From the NCBI RefSeq assembly GCF_031457805.1, contig NZ_JAVDXI010000007.1, positions 124,001 to 188,000 of the forward strand: a DNA stretch of 64,000 bases, read 5' to 3'. Position numbers and translations under genes: made by a program. Under the pieces are notes generated by a model. That model did not search any database. It was not told where the DNA came from and worked only from the letters and a program-made list of their open reading frames with translations. The DNA is from Caulobacter sp031457805 (lineage in GTDB: Bacteria; Pseudomonadota; Alphaproteobacteria; Caulobacterales; Caulobacteraceae). Numbering within the stretch: the stretch's first letter is position 1; each line of letters starts with the position of its first letter. Positions 47,784-56,461 of this stretch are shown one piece after another.

Positions 47784-49631
47784 ATGCAGAACGACAACAA
47801 AAACACGCTGATGTTCATCGTCAGCGCGTTCGCGATCCTGATCGGGTACCAGTTCTTCGTCCTGGGTCCGCAGCAAAAGAAGGCTGAGGCCGAGTTCCGC
47901 GCCAAGAAGGCCGCCGAACAGCAGTCGGCCGCCAAGGCCGGCGTGACGCTGGACGCCAACGGCAACCCGGCGCCGCTGCGCCTGTCGCGCGACGCCGCCA
48001 AGGCGCTGAGCCCCCGCATCGTTGTCGACACGCCCTCGCTGTCGGGCTCGATCGCCCTGAAGGGCGCGCGTATCGACGACCTGTTCCTGCGCAAGTACGA
48101 CGAAACCACCAAGAAAAATTCGCCGCCGGTCGAGCTGTTCCGCCCCGAGGGCGCCGAGCACGCCTGGTTCGCCGATTTCGGCTGGGCGGGCGCGAACCTG
48201 CCGGGCCTGCCCGACAGCCGCACCGTGTGGACCGCCGCGCCGGGCCAAGTTCTGCGTCCCAACGCGCCGGTGACTTTGACCTATGACAACGGCCAGGGCC
48301 TGACCTTCACGCGGGTGATCTCGGTCGACGATCAGGCGATGTTCACCGTCTCCGACAGCGTCAAGAACAACGGGACCAACGGCCTGCAGCTGGCCCCCTA
48401 CGCCACGGTCCAGCGCCAGGGCGTCCACGACAGCCTGGGCAAGAACCAGATCGTCCACGAGGGCGCGATCGGCGTGCTGGGCGGGGTCGACGACCAGAAG
48501 CTGGAGATGGCCAAGTACGGCAAGTGGAAGAAGGACAAGCCGCTGCAGTCCTTCGACTCGGTCGGCGGCTGGACCGGCATCACCGACAAGTACTGGCTGG
48601 CCGCCCTGATCCCCGGCCAGGACCAGGCGATCAAGGCCCAATACCGCGTGACCAACGTGGCGGGCACCGACGTCTATGACGTCAACTTCCTGGGCCCGGT
48701 GCAGGTGCTCAACCCCGGCGCCACCGTCAGCCAGACCACCCGCCTGTTCGCCGGCGCCAAGACCGTGCCGCTGCTGCGCAAGTACGAGTACGGCGCGACC
48801 CCGGCCCCGGCCATCTGGGAGTTCTGGAACAAGACCAAGGCGGAGATCCCGCGCTTCGACGACGCCGTCGACTGGGGCATGTTCCGCTTCTTCACGCGCC
48901 CGATCTTCAACATCCTGGAAGTCTTCTACAAGCTGGTCGGCAACTTCGGCCTGGCCATCCTGCTGCTGACCGTCGTGCTCAAGCTCGTCCTCTACCCGAT
49001 GGCCGACAAGAGCTACGAGTCGATGGCCAAGATGAAGAAGATCGCCCCCGAGGTCGAAAAGCTGAAGACCAAGCACAAGGACGATCCGGCCAAGCAGCAG
49101 CAGGAGATGATGGCCCTGTATCAGAAGGAAAAGATCAACCCGATGATGGGTTGCCTTCCGATGCTGATCCAGATCCCGGTCTTCTACGCCCTGTACAAGG
49201 TGCTGACCGTCACCATCGAAATGCGCCACGCGCCGTTCTTCGGCTGGATCCAGGACCTGTCGGCGCCGGATCCGACGACGATGTTCAACCTGTTCGGCCT
49301 GATCCCCTGGGATCCGGGTTCGCTGCCGCTGATCGGCGCGATGATCGCGCACCTGGGCGTGTGGCCGCTGCTGTACGGCTTCACCATGTGGCTGACCACG
49401 GCGATGAACCCGCCGGCCGGCGACCCCATCCAGCAGAAGATCTTCCAGTGGTTCCCGGTGATCTTCACCTTCACCCTGTCGGGCTTCGCCGTGGGTCTGG
49501 TGATCTACTGGTGCTGGAGCAACGTGCTGACCATCGTCCAGCAGTACATCATCATGCGCCGCTACAAGGTCGAGAACCCGATCGACAAGATCATCGCTCG
49601 CCTGCAGGGCAAGACGGCTAGCGCGACCTGA
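47784..49631 (+). CDS. yidC: Membrane protein insertase YidC
   Basis: 615 aa, Gram-negative YidC length. N-terminal membrane helix (about 9-27), periplasmic beta-super-sandwich domain (about 55-350) and five-helix insertase core (about 370-590) with helices around FGLAILLLTVVLKLVLYPM, GCLPMLIQIPVFYALYKVL and IFTFTLSGFAVGLVIYWCWSN. Inserts inner-membrane proteins with or without SecYEG. Overlaps the engB start by one base. Confidence 0.98.
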   Translation: MQNDNKNTLMFIVSAFAILIGYQFFVLGPQQKKAEAEFRAKKAAEQQSAAKAGVTLDANGNPAPLRLSRDAAKALSPRIVVDTPSLSGSIALKGARIDDLFLRKYDETTKKNSPPVELFRPEGAEHAWFADFGWAGANLPGLPDSRTVWTAAPGQVLRPNAPVTLTYDNGQGLTFTRVISVDDQAMFTVSDSVKNNGTNGLQLAPYATVQRQGVHDSLGKNQIVHEGAIGVLGGVDDQKLEMAKYGKWKKDKPLQSFDSVGGWTGITDKYWLAALIPGQDQAIKAQYRVTNVAGTDVYDVNFLGPVQVLNPGATVSQTTRLFAGAKTVPLLRKYEYGATPAPAIWEFWNKTKAEIPRFDDAVDWGMFRFFTRPIFNILEVFYKLVGNFGLAILLLTVVLKLVLYPMADKSYESMAKMKKIAPEVEKLKTKHKDDPAKQQQEMMALYQKEKINPMMGCLPMLIQIPVFYALYKVLTVTIEMRHAPFFGWIQDLSAPDPTTMFNLFGLIPWDPGSLPLIGAMIAHLGVWPLLYGFTMWLTTAMNPPAGDPIQQKIFQWFPVIFTFTLSGFAVGLVIYWCWSNVLTIVQQYIIMRRYKVENPIDKIIARLQGKTASAT

Positions 49632-50320
49632 TGAGCGAGGACCAGAAGCTCCCCAAGGAACCGCCAGTCCTTCTGCCAGGCGCGGCCGATTTCACGGACG
49701 AGCAGATCGAGACGGCGCGCGTGTTCTTCGCCCAGCCGGTCTCGTTCATCATGGGGGCGGTGCGCATGGACGCCATGCCGCCGTCCGACCTGCCCGAGGT
49801 GGCCTTCGCCGGCCGCTCGAACGTGGGCAAGTCCAGCCTGATCAACGGCCTGGTGAACCAGAAGTACCTGGCCCGCGCCTCGAACGAGCCGGGCCGCACG
49901 CGGGAGATCAACTTCTTCCTGCTGGCCGAGAAGGTTCGCCTGGTCGACCTGCCCGGCTATGGCTTCGCGCGGGTCTCGCGTTCGGTCGCCGACAAGTTCC
50001 AGGACCTGGGCCGCGCCTATCTGCGCGGTCGTCCGAACCTCAAGCGCGTCTATGTGCTGATCGACGCCCGCCATGGTCTCAAGAAGGTCGACCTGGAGGC
50101 GCTGGACGCCCTGGACGTGGCGGCGGTGTCCTACCAGATCGTCCTGACCAAGGCCGACAAGATCAAGCCGGCCGAGGTCGACAAGGTCGTGGCCGAGACC
50201 ACCAAGGCCATCGCCAAGCGCGCCGCGGCCTTCCCCCGCGTGCTGGCCACCTCTTCGGAGAAGGGCCTGGGCATGCCGGAACTGCGCGCCGAGATCGTGC
50301 GGCTCTGCATCGACGAGTGA
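49631..50320 (+). CDS. engB: Ribosome biogenesis GTPase EngB/YsxC
   Basis: 229 aa TrmE-Era-EngA family GTPase. P-loop FAGRSNVGKSSL (about 57-68), switch I region with PGRTREINFF, DLPGYGFARVS (G3), TKADKIKP (G4, about 176-183). N-terminal extension of about 45 residues relative to E. coli. Needed for large-subunit maturation. ATG 49631 overlaps the yidC stop (TGATGA), so coupled. Confidence 0.96.
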   Translation: MSEDQKLPKEPPVLLPGAADFTDEQIETARVFFAQPVSFIMGAVRMDAMPPSDLPEVAFAGRSNVGKSSLINGLVNQKYLARASNEPGRTREINFFLLAEKVRLVDLPGYGFARVSRSVADKFQDLGRAYLRGRPNLKRVYVLIDARHGLKKVDLEALDALDVAAVSYQIVLTKADKIKPAEVDKVVAETTKAIAKRAAAFPRVLATSSEKGLGMPELRAEIVRLCIDE

Positions 50321-50329
50321 GCGTATAAA

Positions 50330-50460
50330 CCGATCTCCCCGGCGAATGCCGGGGCCCAGATCGGAACCGCCAGTCTATGGGACGCCGATCAGACGGTCGG
50401 CGCGCCCACCCCAGCCGGTCCGGATGAATCTGGGCCCCGGCATTCGCCGGGGAAATCGGT
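50330..50460. repeat. Paired palindromic repeat, CCCCGGCGAATGCCGGGG family
   Basis: CTCCCCGGCGAATGCCGGGG and its facing copy (CCCCGGCATTCGCCGGGG), about 75 bases apart, each followed/preceded by CCAGATC or GATGAATCTGG. Third paired copy of this family. Confidence 0.8.
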
Positions 50461-50551
50461 TATTGGGGATATGTCCGTCGGATTAACCCCACGCTAGGGT
50501 TCGCACGCCAGAACCCCCGCCTCCCCGTTTTCCAGAAAAAGTCTCCCCGCC

Positions 50552-51037
50552 ATGAACCGCCACGACCTGAAGACCTGGCCCAAGTACTTCGCCGCTGTTC
50601 GCTCCGGCCAGAAGCGCTTCGAAATCCGTCGCAACGATCGCGAGTTTGCGGTGGGCGACATCCTGGTCCTGCGCGAGTTCGACCCGGCCACCGACACCTA
50701 TACCGGCCAGTCCGAAGAGCGGCAGATCACCTTCCTGCTGTCGGAAGAAGACTATGGCGGCGTCATCCACGGCTTCGTGGCGATCGGCTTTGGCGACGTC
50801 CCGACCCACCCGACGGCGCCGGCCGAGGGCGCGCTGACCGCCAAGGACCTGGCGGCCTGGCATGAGACGGCCTCCGCCAACGCCTCGCTGCGCGCGCAGG
50901 AGGCTCGCAAGGTTTCCGAGAGCTACGCGAAGAACAACATGAGCGTCGCGGCCGACCGTCACGGCGCGGTGGCCGACGCCGCCGAGGCCGAGGCCAGCTT
51001 CCATGCCCAGGCGGCGCGGATCGTCAGCCAGGGCTGA
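50552..51037 (+). CDS. DUF3850/ASCH-domain protein with helical tail
   Basis: 161 aa. Residues 1-85 form the DUF3850 (ASCH/PUA-like) domain: NRHDLKTWPKYFAAVRSGQKRFEIRRNDREFAVGDILVLREFD, the pattern mostly known from phage and plasmid proteins that is thought to bind RNA or nucleotides. Residues 95-161 are an Ala-rich helix. Chromosomal context is ordinary here. Function unknown. ATG 50552 is not preceded by an obvious ribosome site. Confidence 0.8.
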   Translation: MNRHDLKTWPKYFAAVRSGQKRFEIRRNDREFAVGDILVLREFDPATDTYTGQSEERQITFLLSEEDYGGVIHGFVAIGFGDVPTHPTAPAEGALTAKDLAAWHETASANASLRAQEARKVSESYAKNNMSVAADRHGAVADAAEAEASFHAQAARIVSQG

Positions 51038-51045
51038 GACCAAAG

Positions 51046-51080
51046 AAAAAGGCCGCCGGGATCGCCCCGGCGGCCTTTTT
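51046..51080. terminator. Bidirectional terminator between DUF3850 and cheW
   Basis: A perfect 15-bp stem (AAAAAGGCCGCCGGG with CCCGGCGGCCTTTTT, five-base loop) with U-runs on both strands, between convergent genes. Confidence 0.95.
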
Positions 51081-51101
51081 CTTTTCCGATGTCTCGACGG
51101 A

Positions 51102-51554
51102 TCAGGCGGCTTCGCTGACCTGGGCCGGGAACACATCGTCCATGCGCAGATAGGTGATCAGGCGGTTTTCCATCGAGATGATCGCCTGGATGTAGCGGAG
51201 CTCCTCGACACCGACGTCCGGCGCTGGCTGCAGGCTTTCGCGCGGCACGGTGAAGGTTTCCGACACGGCGTCCACCAGGATGCCGGCCAGACGGTCGCGG
51301 CACTCGACGACGACGATCACGTGGCGGGTCTCGGGGATGGTGACGCCCAGGCCCAGGCGATTGCGCAGGTCGATGACCGGCATGATCGCGCCGCGCAGGT
51401 TGATGACGCCGCGCATGTAGTTGGGCGCGTGAGGGATCGGCGTGGCCGGCGTCCAGCCACGGATTTCCCGCACCGTCTTCACGTCGATGCAGAACTCCTG
51501 CTCGCCGATGCAGAACGAGATCAGTTCCAGAGCGGGCGCGGTGTTGTCGGTCAT
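51102..51554 (-). CDS. cheW: Chemotaxis coupling protein CheW
   Basis: 150 aa from ATG 51554 (a longer in-frame start at 51629 lacks conservation). CheW fold of two five-strand barrels: LELISFCIGEQEFCIDVKTVREI (residues 9-31), YMRGVINLRGAIMPVIDLRNRLGL (about 46-69) and the VSETFTVPRESLQPAP region (about 95). Couples receptors to CheA. It is isolated from a main chemotaxis cluster, so it probably serves one of several pathways. Confidence 0.93.
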   Translation of the reverse strand: MTDNTAPALELISFCIGEQEFCIDVKTVREIRGWTPATPIPHAPNYMRGVINLRGAIMPVIDLRNRLGLGVTIPETRHVIVVVECRDRLAGILVDAVSETFTVPRESLQPAPDVGVEELRYIQAIISMENRLITYLRMDDVFPAQVSEAA

Positions 51555-51662
51555 GACGAGTCCCCGATTCGAATAACGCGACCCGGAGCGGCGATCGACG
51601 CGCTCTGGGCCTATGCCACAAGACCCCACATCGCGTTTAACAACCGTTAATTGGTGAACGAC

Positions 51663-51689
51663 GGGGGCGCGCTCGAATGTCGCGCCCCC
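51663..51689 (-). terminator. Hairpin downstream of cydX
   Basis: GGGGGCGCG and CGCGCCCCC face each other across a nine-base loop, 27 bases after the cydX stop. No T-run follows on the minus strand, so termination is less certain than a stabilising 3' hairpin. Confidence 0.45.
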
Positions 51690-51715
51690 TCAATTCGGGT
51701 CCGGGAGAGGAGGCT

Positions 51716-51835
51716 TCAGGCCTCGTCCAGGCCCTCATCGCCGTCGTCGGACAGGCCGAACTCGTACCACATGCCGTTCAGCACGCCGAAGGCGACAGCC
51801 AGGCCCAGGCCCAGGATCCAAGCGAAATACCACAT
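51716..51835 (-). CDS. cydX: Cytochrome bd small subunit CydX
   Basis: 39 aa. MWYFAWILGLGLAVAFGVLN followed by a GMWYE-like end is the CydX/YbgT pattern: one membrane helix with the conserved Trp/Tyr start, then an acidic tail (DDGDEGLDEA). It is needed for full cytochrome bd assembly and activity. ATG 51835 has AAGGAG upstream. It lies 133 bases after cydB, separated by two large hairpins, instead of the usual short gap. Confidence 0.93.
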   Translation of the reverse strand: MWYFAWILGLGLAVAFGVLNGMWYEFGLSDDGDEGLDEA

Positions 51836-51850
51836 CGGTTCGTCTCCTTA

Positions 51851-51898
51851 GAGCCTGTCGAGTTTAGATGGTTCCATCTAAACTCGATAAACAGGCTC
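51851..51898 (-). repeat. Large cruciform 1 between cydB and cydX
   Basis: Outer stem GAGCCTGT/ACAGGCTC; inner 13-bp stem CGAGTTTAGATGG/CCATCTAAACTCG with a TT loop. AT-richer than the surroundings. Shares its TAGATGG-TT-CCATCTA core with the second element. Confidence 0.85.
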
Positions 51899-51913
51899 GA
51901 AAATCAAACACTT

Positions 51914-51963
51914 AGAGCCCTTTGTAACGCTTTGGATGGTTCCATCTAAAGCTAAAGGGCTCT
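51914..51963 (-). repeat. Large cruciform 2 between cydB and cydX
   Basis: Outer stem AGAGCCCTTT/AAAGGGCTCT; inner 11-bp stem GCTTTGGATGG/CCATCTAAAGC with one wobble pair and a TT loop. The right outer arm overlaps the end of the cydB intergenic boundary, six bases after the cydB stop. Confidence 0.85.
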
Positions 51964-51968
51964 AGGGA

Positions 51969-53120
51969 TCAGTAGAGGTCTGGATTGACGGCCAGGGCGG
52001 CCGTGGTGCTGCGGCCCCAGAGGACCTTGTAGACCCAGGCGGTGTAGGCCAGCACGATCGGCAGGAAGACGATCGTCACCACCAGCATGATGAACAGGGT
52101 CATGTGGCTGGACGAGGCGTTCCACACCGTCAGGCTCGAGCGCGGGTCGACGCTGCTGGGCAGGATGAACGGGAACATCGACAGACCCACCGTGGCGATG
52201 ATGCCCGTGGCCGAGGCCGAGGACCCGGCGAAGCCCATCCAGGCGCTCTTCCGGCGCAGGCCCAGCAGGGCCAGGGCGGCGCCGGCGAAGCCCAGGACCG
52301 GGGCGATGATCATCCAGCCGTGGCGGCCGTAGTTGTCGAGCCAGGCGCCCGGGTCGCGCACCGCGGCCGCGCCGCGCAGCGGGTTGGAGGGGCCCGCGGC
52401 GTCCGCCAGACCCTCGATCCGGAAGCCCATGCCGCCGAACGCCACCCAGAAGCCGCCAGCCGCGAACAGCACGATGCTGGCCAGGCCGGCGAGCTCGCCG
52501 ATGCGGCGGGCGCGTTCGGCCACGGGACCTTCCTCGCCCTTCACGGTGATCCAGGTGGCGCCGTGCAGCACCAGCATGGACACCGACAACAGGCCGCACA
52601 GCAGGGCGAACGGCGAGAACAGGCCCAGGAACGTGCCGTCGTAGAAGGCGCGCAGGTCGCTATCCAGCCGGAAGGGCGCGCCTTGCAGCACGTTGCCCAG
52701 CGCCACGCCGAAGCACAGCACCGGGACAAAGCCGCCGACGAACAGCGCCCAGTCCCAGAACGCGCGCCAGCGCGGATCCGGCCGCTTGGAGCGGTACTTG
52801 AAGCCCACGGGCCGCAGGATCATGGCGGTCAGCACCACGAACATGGCCAGATAGAAGCCCGAGAAGCTGATGGCGTAGACGAACGGCCAGGCCGCGAAGA
52901 TCGCCCCGCCGCCCAGGATGAACCACACCTGGTTGCCTTCCCAGGTGGCGCCGACGGTGTTGATCACCATCCGGCGTTCCTTGTCGGTCTTGGCGACGAA
53001 GGGCAGCAGCGCGCCGACGCCCATGTCGAAGCCATCGGTCAAAGCAAACCCGATCAGGAGGACCCCGACCAGGGCCCACCAGATCACGCGAAGCGTGGCG
53101 AAATCGACGGGGATTTCCAT
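51969..53120 (-). CDS. cydB: Cytochrome bd ubiquinol oxidase subunit II
   Basis: 383 aa with about nine membrane helices. N-terminal ALVGVLLIGFALTDGFDMGVGALLPF (about 16-41) is the conserved CydB start; GNQVWFILGGGAIFAAWPFVY follows. ATG 53120 lies 14 bases after the cydA stop. Pairs with CydA to form the high-affinity oxygen-reducing terminal oxidase. Confidence 0.96.
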   Translation of the reverse strand: MEIPVDFATLRVIWWALVGVLLIGFALTDGFDMGVGALLPFVAKTDKERRMVINTVGATWEGNQVWFILGGGAIFAAWPFVYAISFSGFYLAMFVVLTAMILRPVGFKYRSKRPDPRWRAFWDWALFVGGFVPVLCFGVALGNVLQGAPFRLDSDLRAFYDGTFLGLFSPFALLCGLLSVSMLVLHGATWITVKGEEGPVAERARRIGELAGLASIVLFAAGGFWVAFGGMGFRIEGLADAAGPSNPLRGAAAVRDPGAWLDNYGRHGWMIIAPVLGFAGAALALLGLRRKSAWMGFAGSSASATGIIATVGLSMFPFILPSSVDPRSSLTVWNASSSHMTLFIMLVVTIVFLPIVLAYTAWVYKVLWGRSTTAALAVNPDLY

Positions 53121-53134
53121 TGTGAGGCGCTCCT

Positions 53135-54697
53135 TCAGGCGACGGCGGCTTCGGGTTCGGGCGAACCGTCGGGGGCGGGATCGTGCAGGGCGTACGGGCC
53201 GCGCTTGATGGTCTTGAGGATCAGGCCGACCTCGACCACCGCCAGGGCGCCGTAGAGCAGAGTGAAGACCGCGATGCTGGTCAGCAGTTGCGGGACGGTC
53301 AGGCTGGACGCGCCCAGGAAGGTGGGCAGCACGCCCTCCACGGCCCAGGGCTGACGACCTACCTCGGCCAGCACCCAGCCCATCTCGGCCGCGATCCAGG
53401 GCAGCGGGATGGCCGCGACCGCCAGGACCAGGAACCACTTGGTCTCGTGCTTGCGCAGGGTGACCAGCAGGAAGGCCGTGGCGAACAGGGCGATCATCAG
53501 GAAGCCGATCCCGGCCATGATGCGGAAAGCCCAGAACATCACCGGCACCGGCGGCACCACGTCCCAGGCGGTCTGCTTGATCAGTTCCGGCGAGGCCTGG
53601 CGCGGGTCGGCGACATGGCGCTTGAGCAGCAGGCCATAGCCCAGATCGCGGCGGTGCTGCTCGAAGGTGGCGCGCGCGGCGACATCGTTGGGATTGGCCT
53701 TCAGCGCCTCGACCGCGCCGTAGGCGATGACGCCGGACTCGATGCGATCCTCGGCCTTGGCGACCAGCTGGAAGATGCCTTCCACCGGCTTGTCGAGGCT
53801 GCGCGTGGCGATCAGGCCCAGCACATAGGGGATCTTGATCTCGTGATGGGTCTTGCGGTCGGCCATGCTGGGGATGCCGAAGGCCGTCAGGCCGGCCGGC
53901 GCGGGCTCGGTCTCCCACATGGCCTCCAGGGCGGCCAGCTTCATCTTCTGGTTATCGGTGAGGGCGTAGCCGCTCTCGTCGCCCAGCACGACCACCGACA
54001 GCGACGAGGCCAGGCCGAACGCGGCCGCCACGGTCATCGAGCGCTTGGCCACGCCCGCATACTTGCCCTTCAACAGGTAGAAGGCCGAGATCCCCAGCAC
54101 GAAGGCGGCGGCGATCACATAGCCGGCGCTGACGGTGTGGACGAACTTGGCCTGGGCCACCGGGTTGAACAGCACCTCGCGGAAGCTTTCGACCTCCATG
54201 CGCATGGTGTCGGGATTGAACACCGCGCCCACCGGGTTCTGCATCCAGCCGTTGGCGATCAGGATCCACAGGGCCGACAGGTTGGTGCCCAGCGCCACCA
54301 TGAAGGTCACGAACAGGTGGCCGACGCGCGACAGCTTGTCCCAGCCGAAGAACATCAGGCCCACGAACGTGGCTTCCAGGAAGAAGGCCATCAGGCCCTC
54401 GATCGCCAGCGGCGCGCCGAAGATGTCGCCGACATAGTGCGAGTAGTAGGACCAGTTCATGCCGAACTGGAATTCCATGGTGATCCCGGTCGCCACGCCC
54501 AGCACGAAGTTGATGCCGAACAGCGTCCCCCAGAACCGCGTGACCGTCCGCCAGATCGGACGCTTGGTCATCACATAGATGCTCTCCATGATGACCAGCA
54601 TGAACGACAGCCCCAGCGTCAGGGGCACAAACAGAAAGTGGTAGAGGGCGGTGAGCGCGAACTGGAGTCGCGACAGGTCTACGACAGCGGGGTCCAT
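53135..54697 (-). CDS. cydA: Cytochrome bd ubiquinol oxidase subunit I
   Basis: 520 aa, the usual CydA length. Heme b595 ligand His in LTALYHFLFVPLTLG (about 14-28), quinol-loop features GYALTDNQKMKLAALEAMWETEP (about 246-268, with the conserved Lys/Glu) and the GRQPW motif (about 452). ATG 54697. Promoter with a perfect FNR/FixK site at 54774-54787. Oxidises ubiquinol under low oxygen. Confidence 0.97.
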   Translation of the reverse strand: MDPAVVDLSRLQFALTALYHFLFVPLTLGLSFMLVIMESIYVMTKRPIWRTVTRFWGTLFGINFVLGVATGITMEFQFGMNWSYYSHYVGDIFGAPLAIEGLMAFFLEATFVGLMFFGWDKLSRVGHLFVTFMVALGTNLSALWILIANGWMQNPVGAVFNPDTMRMEVESFREVLFNPVAQAKFVHTVSAGYVIAAAFVLGISAFYLLKGKYAGVAKRSMTVAAAFGLASSLSVVVLGDESGYALTDNQKMKLAALEAMWETEPAPAGLTAFGIPSMADRKTHHEIKIPYVLGLIATRSLDKPVEGIFQLVAKAEDRIESGVIAYGAVEALKANPNDVAARATFEQHRRDLGYGLLLKRHVADPRQASPELIKQTAWDVVPPVPVMFWAFRIMAGIGFLMIALFATAFLLVTLRKHETKWFLVLAVAAIPLPWIAAEMGWVLAEVGRQPWAVEGVLPTFLGASSLTVPQLLTSIAVFTLLYGALAVVEVGLILKTIKRGPYALHDPAPDGSPEPEAAVA

Positions 54698-54773
54698 GGA
54701 CAACTCCGAGGCGAACGGCCGATGATCAGGCCGATCGAGAGCCATGCCCTAGACCCGCCCGACCGTCCGTTCC

Positions 54774-54787
54774 TTGATCCGGATCAA
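54774..54787. promoter_or_regulatory. FNR/FixK box between cydA and cydD
   Basis: TTGAT-CCGG-ATCAA, a perfect match to the FNR/FixK consensus, 77 bases before cydA and 34 bases before cydD. On the minus strand TCTAGG at 54753-54748 is at the right distance for a class II -10. FixLJ is encoded 3.5 kb away, so low-oxygen induction of cyd is expected. Confidence 0.9.
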
Positions 54788-54820
54788 GGCAAGCGGATAA
54801 CCCCACCCTACACTCAACTC

Positions 54821-56461
54821 ATGGGCGCCCGCATAGTGCAGATTGATCCTCGTGGCTCCGCCAAGGTCTGGCTCAAGCAATGGGAGCGAACCGTCGCGCC
54901 GACGGTCCGCCGCTCGGGCTTGCTGGGTCTCGTGGACGGAATCGCCGCGATCGCCTTCGCGGCCGGTCTTGCGCTGAGCGTCGATGCGATCGCCCGGGCG
55001 CTTGGACCCACAGCGCTTTTCGGCTGGCTGCTTGTGGCCGCCGCCGCGCTCGCGGTCCGAGGCGGTCTGACTCTGGCGACGGGCGTCATCGGCGCCCAGG
55101 CGGCGACGCAGGCCAAGGCTTCGCTTCGGATCTCGCTGGCCCGCGCCGTGTTCTCCGGCCCACGCCGCCCGGCGGGTGAGGCCACGACCGCCCTGTTGGA
55201 GGGCGTCGAAGCGCTGGACGGTCACGTCGCCCGCTTCCTGCCCATCCGCCTGTCCGCCAGCGTCCTGCCGCTGCTGATGATCGCCGCCGCCGCCGTCGCC
55301 AGTCCGATCGCCGCCGCCATCATGCTGGGCACGCTGATCCCGTTCATCCTGGCGATGATCCTGACGGGCGCCGCCGCCGCCGCCGAGGCGCGCGCCCAGT
55401 TCCAGGCCCTGGAGCGGCTGTCGGCGCTGTTCCTCGACCGGGTCCGCGCCCTGCCGGTGGTGCTGGCGTTCCAGGCCGAGGGGGCGACCACGCTGGCCTT
55501 GACCCGTTCGGCCTCGAACCTCGCCGAGCGGACGATCCGCGTCCTGCGCGTGGCCTTTCTGTCGTCGGCCGCGCTGGAGTTCTTCGCCGCTCTGTCGGTG
55601 GCCCTGGTCGCGGTCTATTGCGGCTTCAACCTGCTGCGCCTGCTGCCCTTCCCGGTTCCAGAGCAGCTGGACCTCAAACGCGCCTTCTTCGTGCTGGCCC
55701 TCGCGCCTGAGGTCTATGCGCCCATGCGTCGACTGGCCGCCGCCTATCATGACCGCCAGGCCGCCGAGGCCGCAGCCGCCAGCCTCGTCACCTTCGAGCC
55801 CCCCGCCCCGCGCCCCGCGCGCGTGCGGCTCACGACGGCTCCGACGCTTCGCTTCCAGGGTGTCGAGATCCGCTATCCCGACACCGACGCCCCCGCCGTG
55901 CGGGCGTTCGATCTGGTCGCCCCCGCCGGCTCGATCACCGCCCTCGTCGGCGCCAGCGGCGCGGGCAAGAGCTCGATCCTCAACGCTCTGCTGGGCCTTT
56001 CGCCGGTGACGGCCGGCGCCATCCGCGTCAATAATAGTCCGCATACAGACGTAGAGCTCGATATCGCCTGGGCCGGACAGTCCCCGCTGATCCTGCCCGC
56101 CTCGATCGCCGACAACATCGCTCTGTCCCGCCGCGACGCCAGCCGCGCCGAGATCGCGCAAGCCGCCGAGCGCGCCGGTCTGGGCCCCGCCCTCGCCAGC
56201 CGTCCGGGCGGTCTGGACTTCCTGCTGGACGAACGCGGCTCGGGCCTCTCGGGCGGCGAGCGGCGGCGTCTGTCGCTGGCCCGCGCCCTGCTCAAGCCCG
56301 CGCCGATCCTGTTGCTGGACGAGCCGACCGCCAATCTCGACACCGAGGCCGAGGCGGCCATGGTCGAGGCCATCCGCCTTGCCGCCAAGGGCCGGACCAC
56401 CCTGATCGCCACCCATTCCGAGGCCGTCGCCGCCCTCGCCGACCAGGTGATCCGCCTATGA
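54821..56461 (+). CDS. cydD: Cytochrome bd assembly ABC exporter, CydD
   Basis: 546 aa half-transporter of CydDC, which exports cysteine/glutathione to the periplasm for cytochrome bd assembly. Six membrane helices (about 25-290), nucleotide-binding domain from about 350: Walker A VGASGAGKSS, signature LSGGERRR, Walker B ILLLDEPTANLD, switch His (ATHSE). ATG 54821; an open frame continues upstream antisense to cydA and is not used. Overlaps cydC by four bases. Confidence 0.93.
   Translation: MGARIVQIDPRGSAKVWLKQWERTVAPTVRRSGLLGLVDGIAAIAFAAGLALSVDAIARALGPTALFGWLLVAAAALAVRGGLTLATGVIGAQAATQAKASLRISLARAVFSGPRRPAGEATTALLEGVEALDGHVARFLPIRLSASVLPLLMIAAAAVASPIAAAIMLGTLIPFILAMILTGAAAAAEARAQFQALERLSALFLDRVRALPVVLAFQAEGATTLALTRSASNLAERTIRVLRVAFLSSAALEFFAALSVALVAVYCGFNLLRLLPFPVPEQLDLKRAFFVLALAPEVYAPMRRLAAAYHDRQAAEAAAASLVTFEPPAPRPARVRLTTAPTLRFQGVEIRYPDTDAPAVRAFDLVAPAGSITALVGASGAGKSSILNALLGLSPVTAGAIRVNNSPHTDVELDIAWAGQSPLILPASIADNIALSRRDASRAEIAQAAERAGLGPALASRPGGLDFLLDERGSGLSGGERRRLSLARALLKPAPILLLDEPTANLDTEAEAAMVEAIRLAAKGRTTLIATHSEAVAALADQVIRL

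Noticed and set aside
51969..53918. A 649-aa frame that joins CydB to sequence inside cydA
   Set aside because: The part upstream of ATG 53120 is an out-of-frame reading of cydA; cydA in its own frame is unmistakable.
53183..54820. A long N-terminal extension of CydD running antisense to cydA
   Set aside because: It has no membrane helices or conserved CydD features; ATG 54821 gives a normal-length CydD.
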